From NCBI GenBank assembly GCA_029263015.1, contig JAJCYI010000088.1:1-34737 (forward strand): a stretch of DNA of 34,737 nucleotides. Direction: 5' to 3'. Within the stretch, counting starts at the first letter, position 1; the number at the start of each line of letters is the position of its first letter. Below the pieces are notes generated by a model. That model did no database searches. It was not told where the DNA came from and saw nothing but the letters and a program-made list of their open reading frames with translations. Positions 24,186 through 30,093 of this stretch are shown piece by piece. The position numbers and the translations under genes were made by a program. This DNA is from Saprospiraceae bacterium. Lineage in GTDB: Bacteria > Bacteroidota > Bacteroidia > Chitinophagales > Saprospiraceae.

Positions 24186-25352
24186 TCAACTTTCCAATCG
24201 TTGGATAAAACTTTGCACTTGTTTTTCGGCATTGCCGCCTTTTACTTTGGCAAGATCAAGCGCTTTGTTGGCTATTTTTTTTGCCTGTTTGGCTTTGCCG
24301 TTTATGTGCAAAATACTAGCGTAAGTTAGGTGGTAGGTATATTCATCGCTTTTGCTTGCTGCTGTTTTGGCAAATTTTTCTGCCATTTTCATGCACCCTG
24401 CATGATCCGAAAAATCCTTCCCCATATCGGCGGCCAACTTGTTCAATTTTTTGGCGTCGCCTTTGGCCACATACTTGGCAAAATCCTCACATGCTTTGCC
24501 GTATTTTTCCGCGTTATAAGTTTTCCTGTAAAAATCCAGGTCAGCTTTAGCTGCAAATGCTTCTGCCTTTTCAGGGTAGTGTTTGCGCATTTTATCCTTG
24601 GCTTCGTTCAGCAGGTCTTCGTATTCATATTCCATCGCCTTCTTGACTGTGTTTCCACAAGCAAGTTCTATCTTGTTACGAAGTGCATCCAGGCCGACCA
24701 GTTTGCCAATCTCGGCTTTGTTTTCGATCATTATTATAAAAATGCGGGAGTCGGCCTCAACAGCAGCTTCATGGACAAATCGGAGATTGAATTCCGTTGT
24801 CATGTTGTCTTGAGTTCGGAGATATTCGTTGGAAACTTTTAGGCTGGGCTTATTGGATTTGTTGAGCGATTTTACATAATCAAACATAAATTCAGGACCT
24901 CTATCGCCTTCCTCATACTTGATAGCATATTCGCGGCTGTAGTCAACTTTGCGCAGCGCAAGGTCGCCGTTGCTGATAAGGCCTCGCACGTCCTGCCCGC
25001 CGACCACTTTGTGCAGCACCTCTCCTTTTTCATCAATAAAAAATAATGTAGGAAATGCTGAAACTGGGTATTTTTTGCGGAACTGTCGTCCCTCACTTTC
25101 CTCCGCATCTATTTTCATGTTTATAAATTTTTCGTTGAAATACTTGCCAGCTTTTTCATCCATGAAGGTTGTCTTGGCCATGCGTTTGCATGGGCCGCAC
25201 CATTTGGCATAAGCATCTACGAAAATGGGCTTGCCAGTTTTGGCCGATTCTTCCAAGGCCTCCTTCCATGTGCCATGGAAAAAATCGATACCCTGGGCGT
25301 TTATTTGTGAAGCGATAAAAATTGTCAAAAAGAAAGAAAATAGAAATCTCAT
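24186..25352 (-). CDS. Exported thioredoxin-fold protein with helical C-terminal part (paralogue A)
   Basis: The start at 25352 gives a 388-residue protein with a signal peptide (MRFLFSFFLTIFIASQINAQ). A thioredoxin domain follows with WCGPCKRM (Cys52, Cys55) and the cis-Pro region YPVSAFPTLFFIDEKGEVLHKVVGG. A long Lys/Glu/Ala-rich helical part ends in HLTYASILHINGKAKQAKKIANKALDLAKVKG, a TPR-like stretch. An in-frame start at 25418 would put 22 unlikely residues before the signal peptide. It shares layout and many segments (FVDAYAxWCGPCK, GDRxPExxxxxxxxLD/NK) with the downstream paralogue, while the C-terminal parts have diverged. A candidate periplasmic or outer-envelope redox protein. Confidence 0.88.
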   Translation of the reverse strand: MRFLFSFFLTIFIASQINAQGIDFFHGTWKEALEESAKTGKPIFVDAYAKWCGPCKRMAKTTFMDEKAGKYFNEKFINMKIDAEESEGRQFRKKYPVSAFPTLFFIDEKGEVLHKVVGGQDVRGLISNGDLALRKVDYSREYAIKYEEGDRGPEFMFDYVKSLNKSNKPSLKVSNEYLRTQDNMTTEFNLRFVHEAAVEADSRIFIIMIENKAEIGKLVGLDALRNKIELACGNTVKKAMEYEYEDLLNEAKDKMRKHYPEKAEAFAAKADLDFYRKTYNAEKYGKACEDFAKYVAKGDAKKLNKLAADMGKDFSDHAGCMKMAEKFAKTAASKSDEYTYHLTYASILHINGKAKQAKKIANKALDLAKVKGGNAEKQVQSFIQRLES

Positions 25353-25492
25353 GATTTGATATGATTTGTTGTTCAAGCAAGAACAAAATAAAGACCTAAA
25401 AAGATGGAATGTCCACAATTGGCGTCAAGAATAGCGTATTCGCAAAGACTTTAACGGTTTTTTATAGTTTGCTTTTAAAAACTGCCCACTGC

Positions 25493-26005
25493 CTACTGCT
25501 CACTTTTAAACTGCTTCACCAAATCCTCAGGCGATATTTCAACGACCTGTAAAAGTTGTTTCACCTGAATAGCCAATGAATCGTTCGGGTAGGTTTTCAA
25601 GAAATCATTATAATACTTGGTTGCCATTTTTGCATCTCGGAGATCACTGTCGAAAGTGAACCCTTGCAGAAAAAGTGCCATAGGTGCTTTTGGGTGGTCG
25701 CCATACGTTCGCCAAAGTTGCCCCCAAAGCTGGATCGCCTTGCCGTAATCTTTAGATCCCCTGGCAACATCCCCAGCTTTAAAAAGGATAGTAGGCGTGG
25801 CCTTATCGTCAGGGAATTTATTTGCGTATTCGGTTGATTTCTCAACCAAAGCCTTGGCTGCGTCTTTTTCTTTTGTGGCATCGCCCGATTCCAGGATCGT
25901 TGTTTCTAGTTGTTCGATTTCTTTCAAAAGAGCCGATTCCTGGTTTTGCTGACAGGAAATTGCCAAACACATTATCAACCCAATAAAAATCTGTCTAATT
26001 TTCAT
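25493..26005 (-). CDS. TPR-type lipoprotein
   Basis: The 170-residue protein starts with a good lipoprotein signal (MKIRQIFIGLIMCLAISCQQ, lipobox AISC, Cys18). The mature part is helical and has tetratricopeptide-like pairs: STEYANKFPDDKATPTILFKAGDVARGSKDYGKAIQLWGQLWRTYGDHPKAPMALFLQGFTF and then DAKMATKYYNDFLKTYPNDSLAIQVKQLL. This resembles the repeat pattern of BamD and YbgF-like envelope proteins, but the protein is shorter than BamD (usually about 240-270), so I do not call it that. It is probably a periplasm-facing scaffold. It lies 140 bases upstream of the thioredoxin-fold pair on the same strand. The region 26006-26256 shows nothing recognisable. Confidence 0.83.
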   Translation of the reverse strand: MKIRQIFIGLIMCLAISCQQNQESALLKEIEQLETTILESGDATKEKDAAKALVEKSTEYANKFPDDKATPTILFKAGDVARGSKDYGKAIQLWGQLWRTYGDHPKAPMALFLQGFTFDSDLRDAKMATKYYNDFLKTYPNDSLAIQVKQLLQVVEISPEDLVKQFKSEQ

Positions 26006-26256
26006 GCTTCAAATTTTTTGCGAAAATAGCACCTCAAGAGGAAATTGGGAATTAGGGATTGGATATTTGGGAAGTGGGAGACATTCAAGACTTTTGCCTT
26101 GCTGTTCATTTTTGAACATATCTCGTTCGTCATTGTACACGATTTATTTAATTTGTCATTTATAAAATCCTGTAAAACAATTTATTAATTCAATGGCACA
26201 CCCGTTGCCAATACCTAAAACGAATATCTATTCACTAATAACCAATCACGAAATTT

Positions 26257-26952
26257 ATGATCACCCTTAAAGGATTAGAAAGATATTACAAAAACGGTTT
26301 GAACAAAACTTTTGTACTTAGGAACATTGACCTGACAATAGAAGAAGGCGAATTCCTTACCATCATGGGGCCGAGTGGCGCTGGCAAATCTACTCTGCTC
26401 AACATCATCGGCATGTTGGAAGAACCTTCAGGGGGCGAATATCATTTCTTCGATGAGCCTGTCCACAAATTCAGGGAACGCAAGCGCAATGAACTGCACA
26501 AGCATTACATGGGATTCGTTTTTCAGGCCTACCATCTTATTGACGAACTGACTGTTTATGAAAACATCGAAACACCATTGCTCTACCGAAAGGTAAAAAG
26601 GGCCGAACGTCAGGTCATGGTCGCCGATACGCTCGACCGTTTCAATATTGTCGCCAAAAAAGACCTCTTTCCCAGCCAGCTTTCTGGTGGCCAGCAACAA
26701 TTGGTTGGCGTGGCAAGGGCCATCATTACAAAACCAAAACTCCTACTTGCCGACGAACCAACAGGCAACCTCCATACTTCACAGGGTGAAAACATCATGG
26801 AACTTTTTAAGGAATTGCACAACGATGGCGTGACCATCGTGCAAGTGACCCACTCGGAAAAAAATGCCCAATATGGCACTCGGATCATTAATTTACTAGA
26901 TGGTTGGGTGGATAGCGATGTGGCATTGGATGGCAAAGTTGCTTCTTCGTAA
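26257..26952 (+). CDS. ABC transporter ATP-binding protein (LolD/MacB-like subfamily), orphan
   Basis: This 231-residue ATPase belongs to the subfamily serving MacB, LolCDE and FtsX-type permeases. Motifs in order: Walker A GPSGAGKST (38-46), Q-loop FVFQAYHLIDELTVYENIETPL (88-108), signature LSGGQQQ (142-148), Walker B LLLADEPTGNL (162-172) and the switch His in VTHS (199). The residues after the signature (LVGVARAI) differ from the usual RVAIARAL, a mild change. EEPSGGEYHFFD also fits the subfamily. No permease gene is adjacent; the next gene is convergent, so the partner must lie elsewhere. Efflux of lipids, peptides or macrolides is possible, but the substrate is unknown. Confidence 0.92.
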   Translation: MITLKGLERYYKNGLNKTFVLRNIDLTIEEGEFLTIMGPSGAGKSTLLNIIGMLEEPSGGEYHFFDEPVHKFRERKRNELHKHYMGFVFQAYHLIDELTVYENIETPLLYRKVKRAERQVMVADTLDRFNIVAKKDLFPSQLSGGQQQLVGVARAIITKPKLLLADEPTGNLHTSQGENIMELFKELHNDGVTIVQVTHSEKNAQYGTRIINLLDGWVDSDVALDGKVASS

Positions 26953-26990
26953 AATGCTAACTCAACATTGTTTTTTAATTAATGCAGATC

Positions 26991-27037
26991 AATAGTCTTG
27001 TTCATATCCTTGATTCTTATTTATGAACAGGACTATT
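26991..27037. repeat. Short (47-base) form of the palindromic hairpin family
   Basis: 26991-27006 (AATAGTCTTGTTCATA) pairs at 15 of 16 positions with 27022-27037, with a 15-base loop. Read on the minus strand it matches the right end of the 34256-34418 element: AATAG, then C.TGTTC, then TAAATAAGA, then GGATATGA. It therefore looks like an internally shortened relative. The TAG stop of the GHMP kinase gene (27033-27035) is inside its terminal arm. It also lies past the ABC ATPase stop and may end both transcripts. Confidence 0.75.
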
Positions 27038-27914
27038 CTATTTTAATAAAATTAAAGCTTGGGTATTTTAATTCCATTCTTTCAAAATCATAAGTCATTC
27101 CCAAGATAAACCCACCTCCCCCTGCGCCACATATTTTTAATTTAAAATAATCACTTTCTATTCCTTCTTTCCATATTTTTAAAAAATTGGTGGGAATCAA
27201 TTCATCTAAATATAGAAACTGAAATTCGCTGATAGTATTAAATTCAGCAAACAATAAAATCCAACTTTTATTTATTAATTTATTTATGGCCGAATCAATC
27301 GCAGGCAAGTAATTGTTTTTTAATTTTTCATTAAATTTCTTTTCTTTATTTTTTTTCAAAAAATATTCGATATAAGGTGTGGCCTGCCTTTTTATGCCCG
27401 TATCTAAAAGAAACAACGTAGCTGAGTTTTGCACTTCTGGCAGTTCTACTTTTATTATTTCTTTATTATGCAAAACAATGGTTTCGTTCAAATAACAAAC
27501 CAACGGATCAATACCACTGCTAGTGCCGTGAAAAAAACCTTCCATTTGGGCAAAAGACTTTTTTAACAATGTTAAATCTTTCCCCTCCCTGACCATGCAG
27601 TATCGGTCGAATATGGCGGCCACCAATGCGCCCGAGCTACCTACACCATATCCTGTGGGAATATCTGATTCAAAAAAAAGTCCTTCCGAAAGTTCTTTTT
27701 TAAAACGTGCAATATCAAGTTTAATAAAAAGCGGCGTCTCGTTTAAAGAATCAGCAAACTCGACCAGCCTCATCTGCTTTTTATTTATGTTGTTTTTATT
27801 TTTCAAAAATCCCCAATGTCCAGAATACAACGGCAACGGCATGGCCAATGCCTGTGAACCAAGGTTCACGGTGTGCTCGCCAAAAAGCAGGAGTTTTGCA
27901 GGATAATTTTTCAC
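27033..27914 (-). CDS. GHMP kinase, mevalonate-kinase-like
   Basis: GHMP kinases phosphorylate small alcohols such as mevalonate, homoserine or sugars. The product has PAKLLLFGEHTVNLGSQALAMPLPLYS at the N-terminus (typical of mevalonate kinases: GEH then A at the substrate pocket), the ATP-binding IPTGYGVGSSGALVAAIFDRY, and the C-terminal glycine-rich ICGAGGGGFILGM. I chose the GTG at 27914 (293 residues). The longer frame from TTG 27965 would add 17 residues encoded by a tandem GTAAAAAGGCAAAA repeat (mostly Phe, Tyr and Leu), which is unlikely to be translated. The gene is more AT-rich than its neighbours. Other mevalonate-pathway genes are not in the window. The stop lies within a hairpin element. 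Confidence 0.82.
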   Translation of the reverse strand: MKNYPAKLLLFGEHTVNLGSQALAMPLPLYSGHWGFLKNKNNINKKQMRLVEFADSLNETPLFIKLDIARFKKELSEGLFFESDIPTGYGVGSSGALVAAIFDRYCMVREGKDLTLLKKSFAQMEGFFHGTSSGIDPLVCYLNETIVLHNKEIIKVELPEVQNSATLFLLDTGIKRQATPYIEYFLKKNKEKKFNEKLKNNYLPAIDSAINKLINKSWILLFAEFNTISEFQFLYLDELIPTNFLKIWKEGIESDYFKLKICGAGGGGFILGMTYDFERMELKYPSFNFIKIE

Positions 27915-27939
27915 CGAAACAAGTAAAAATGAGTAAAAA

Positions 27940-28023
27940 GTAAAAAGGCAAAAGTAAAAAGGCAAAAGTAAAAAGCGGCGAATCCAGCAGGTTGCGCTTT
28001 TACTTTCTACTTTTGCCTTTTTA
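27940..28023. repeat. 14-base tandem repeats folded into a hairpin between divergent genes
   Basis: GTAAAAAGGCAAAA occurs at 27940-27953 and 27954-27967, with partial copies on both sides. The complementary stretch CTTTTGCCTTTTT follows at about 28010-28022, so the region can fold back. It separates the divergent GHMP kinase and oxidoreductase genes and makes the true kinase start uncertain. Confidence 0.75.
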
Positions 28024-28039
28024 ATTACAACAGGAAACT

Positions 28040-29053
28040 ATGCAACGAAAAGCTTACCGCCTCAAAGCCGGAAATGTACGCAATCTGAAAATAATTACCG
28101 AAAGCTTGCCTGACCCAACTGCTGATGAAGTCACGGTGGAAATCAAAGCCATTGGCCTCAACTTCGCTGACATCTTCGCCATCTGGGGACTTTACAGCGC
28201 CACTCCAAAAGGAGAATTCACGCCGGGCCTCGAGTATTCAGGTGTCATTGCCAAGGTAGGGACGAATGTGACCAATGTAAAACCTGGCGATCGTGTCATG
28301 GGCGTGACCCGTTTTGGCGGCTATTGCACTCACTTGAATATTGGTTTTCAGTATGTTATTCCACTTCCAGATGATTGGTCTTTTGAAGAAGGCGCAGCTT
28401 ATTTGGTGCAAGTATTGACGGCCTATTATGGCTTGACCAATCTTGGGGGGCTGGAAAAAGGGCATACTGTTTTGATCCACAGTGCTGCCGGAGGGGTAGG
28501 TACCCTCGCCAACAGGATTGCCAAAAAAATGGGTGCATTCACAATAGGAACAGTCGGCAGCCCTGCCAAATTGGATTTGCTGAAACAAGAAGGTATGGAT
28601 CGAAGCATTGTGCGGGGCGATGATTTTGCGAAAAAACTGGACGAGGCATTGGACGGTCGGGAGTTGAATATGGTGATGGAATGTATCGGCGGAAAAATAT
28701 TGAAACAAGGCTTTGCCAAGCTCGCCCCGCAAGGCCGTTCGGTCGTTTACGGTGCTGCGCAATATGCCTCCAGTGGCGACCGTCCAAATTACCTGCGGCT
28801 GCTGTGGATGTTCCTCCGACGCCCTATGATCGATGCCCAGCAATTGGCAGAGGACAACAAAGGCATCCTCGGTTTTAATTTGATTTATTTGTATGAAAAA
28901 GCAGAATTGCTGCACGAATTATTGGAGGAAATAAAAGCACTGGAAATAGGCAAACCGAGGGTCGGCCATGTTTTTGAATTTGAAAAACTGCCGGATGCCG
29001 TGCGTTTGTTTAAGTCGGGAAAAACGACAGGGAAGGTGGTGGTGGTTGTTTAA
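28040..29053 (+). CDS. Zinc-type alcohol dehydrogenase-like / quinone oxidoreductase family protein
   Basis: The 337-residue protein is a medium-chain dehydrogenase/reductase of the quinone-oxidoreductase or VAT-1 branch. The catalytic GroES-like domain is at about 1-125 (IKAIGLNFADIFAIWGLYSATPKGEFTPGLEYSGVIAKVG). The NAD(P)-binding fold includes VLIHSAAGGVGTLANRIAKKMGA (about 144-166) with the AAGGVG motif typical of zinc-free, NADPH-using members. No structural-zinc cysteine cluster is present. Segment HVFEFEKLPDAVRLFKSGKTTGKVVVVV closes the protein as usual. A likely reductant of quinones, enals or enones; substrate unknown. Start ATG at 28040. The gene is followed by the perfect 55-base inverted repeat. 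Confidence 0.92.
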   Translation: MQRKAYRLKAGNVRNLKIITESLPDPTADEVTVEIKAIGLNFADIFAIWGLYSATPKGEFTPGLEYSGVIAKVGTNVTNVKPGDRVMGVTRFGGYCTHLNIGFQYVIPLPDDWSFEEGAAYLVQVLTAYYGLTNLGGLEKGHTVLIHSAAGGVGTLANRIAKKMGAFTIGTVGSPAKLDLLKQEGMDRSIVRGDDFAKKLDEALDGRELNMVMECIGGKILKQGFAKLAPQGRSVVYGAAQYASSGDRPNYLRLLWMFLRRPMIDAQQLAEDNKGILGFNLIYLYEKAELLHELLEEIKALEIGKPRVGHVFEFEKLPDAVRLFKSGKTTGKVVVVV

Positions 29054-29064
29054 CGGGTCGCTCT

Positions 29065-29190
29065 TTATTCTACTTTAGCACTCTGATTCCTGTTGATCGG
29101 ACGGCATAGCCATCCGATCATATTCTCCCAAATCCGATCGGATGGCTATGCCGTCCGATCAACAGGAATCAGAGTGCTAAAGTAGAATAA
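29065..29190. repeat. Perfect 55-base inverted repeat
   Basis: 29065-29119 and 29136-29190 are exact reverse complements over all 55 positions, with a 16-base spacer (29120-29135). Each arm also contains an inner near-palindrome of 25 bases, GATCGGA...TCCGATC with one central mismatch. The element starts 11 bases after the oxidoreductase stop and ends 43 bases before the next start. No T-run follows it. The perfect identity suggests recent formation, gene conversion between arms, or strong selection. Confidence 0.93.
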
Positions 29191-29233
29191 GAAGATATAT
29201 TCAATCATTCTCTCAAACATTCATCAAATTAGT

Positions 29234-29482
29234 ATGAGCTACAAAACCATGTTCGTAGATGCCCCGCTAATCAAGGAAAAGCAAGGCATTGGTGTTCACC
29301 TAATGGTAGTTAACGGCGACCAGTTTGCGCGTGATATTGATGCGGCTGTTCATGAAAAAGCAAGGGAAGGATATGAATTGATGAACTCCATGCCCATTGA
29401 ATCCTCAAAATCTGTGATGGGTTCGTACACATATAATTTTACCTCTGGCATTATGTTGATTTTCAAAAAGGAAGGCACGTGA
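29234..29482 (+). CDS. Small DUF4177-like protein
   Basis: The 82-residue product (MSYKTMFVDAPLIKEKQGIG, then VHEKAREGYELMNSMPIESS, ending MLIFKKEGT) has the pattern of DUF4177-like proteins: a first strand with aromatic residues, a helix with the G-Y/W-E-L motif, and a last strand with I-L-IFK/RR. Function is unknown across the family. The GTG start of the next gene overlaps its TGA stop (GTGA at 29479-29482), so the two are translationally coupled. No signal peptide was found. Confidence 0.72.
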   Translation: MSYKTMFVDAPLIKEKQGIGVHLMVVNGDQFARDIDAAVHEKAREGYELMNSMPIESSKSVMGSYTYNFTSGIMLIFKKEGT

Positions 29483-29961
29483 CCCGTTTTCTCTGCAAGC
29501 CGTTCTATGAATTGTCCCTTAAAGAATTGTACGACATCATGGCCCTCCGCCAAGAGGTCTTTGTGGTGGAACAGGAATGTCCTTATCTCGATGCCGATGG
29601 CCAGGACCAATCTTCTTGGCATCTCATGGGGTTTGATGAAAATGGAAAACTTATCGCTTATGCCCGCCTCATTCCGAAAGGTATTTCATACAAAAAATAT
29701 CCTTCCTTTGGGCGAGTAGCCACTGCACAGACAAGGCGGGGTACAGGTGTCGGCAGGGAATTAATGGAACAAACATTGGCATGGATGAAAAAACTTTTTC
29801 CGGGAGAAGACATAAAAATTTCAGCGCAATGTTATCTCGAAAAATTTTACGTGAGCCTCGGATTTGAAATCGTCGGGGAGGAATATTTGGAGGATGGCAT
29901 TCCGCATTTCCCGATGTTGCTGAAAAAGGTGTCGGACGCCTCCAAGGCGTCCGACATCTGA
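29479..29961 (+). CDS. ElaA-like GNAT family N-acetyltransferase
   Basis: The 160-residue product matches the ElaA branch of GNAT acetyltransferases: LSLKELYDIMALRQEVFVVEQECPYLDADGQDQSSWHLMG (12-51) is the diagnostic start. GRVATAQTRRGTGVGRELMEQTL (75-97) carries the acetyl-CoA-binding R-x-x-G-x-G. ISAQCYLEKFYVSLGFEIVGEEYLEDGIPHFPML is the conserved end. The GTG start overlaps the stop of the preceding gene. The last ten residues (VSDASKASDI) are encoded by a perfect hairpin repeat and go beyond the usual family end (HFPMLLKK), so the C-terminus appears to have been extended or replaced by the repeat. The acetyl acceptor is unknown. Confidence 0.92.
   Translation: MTRFLCKPFYELSLKELYDIMALRQEVFVVEQECPYLDADGQDQSSWHLMGFDENGKLIAYARLIPKGISYKKYPSFGRVATAQTRRGTGVGRELMEQTLAWMKKLFPGEDIKISAQCYLEKFYVSLGFEIVGEEYLEDGIPHFPMLLKKVSDASKASDI
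29930..29956. repeat. Hairpin repeat inside the 3' end of the acetyltransferase gene
   Basis: TGTCGGACGCCT (29930-29941) and AGGCGTCCGACA (29945-29956) are exact reverse complements with a 3-base loop. The TGA stop follows at 29959-29961. The GTCGGACG motif is close to the TCGGACGG core of the 29065-29190 repeat. It may also act as a transcript-end structure, although no clear T-run follows. Confidence 0.85.
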
Positions 29962-30093
29962 GGTAGAATAATTTGCACAAACTTCTTTTTGTGTTTTTTT
30001 AAAACACCTACCTTCGCAGCCGTTTTCGCAGAATCCCCTGTCGATGAAAGTTCTCCCAACATTAAACTACCAACAATTAACAATCGTATAAAC

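Noticed and set aside
25493-26005. BamD (outer membrane assembly lipoprotein)
   Set aside because: It has a TPR pattern and lipobox but is about 80 residues too short, and no bam genes are adjacent.
26257-26952. LolD with its partner permease
   Set aside because: The ATPase fits the subfamily, but no LolC/E or MacB-type permease lies next to it, so the specific name is not supported.
27915-27965. N-terminal extension of the GHMP kinase
   Set aside because: The 17 residues come from a simple tandem repeat and begin at TTG; family members start near PAKLLLFGEH.
29989-30093. N-terminal extension of the phosphohexomutase
   Set aside because: The segment lacks family similarity; the ATG at 30094 gives the expected start.
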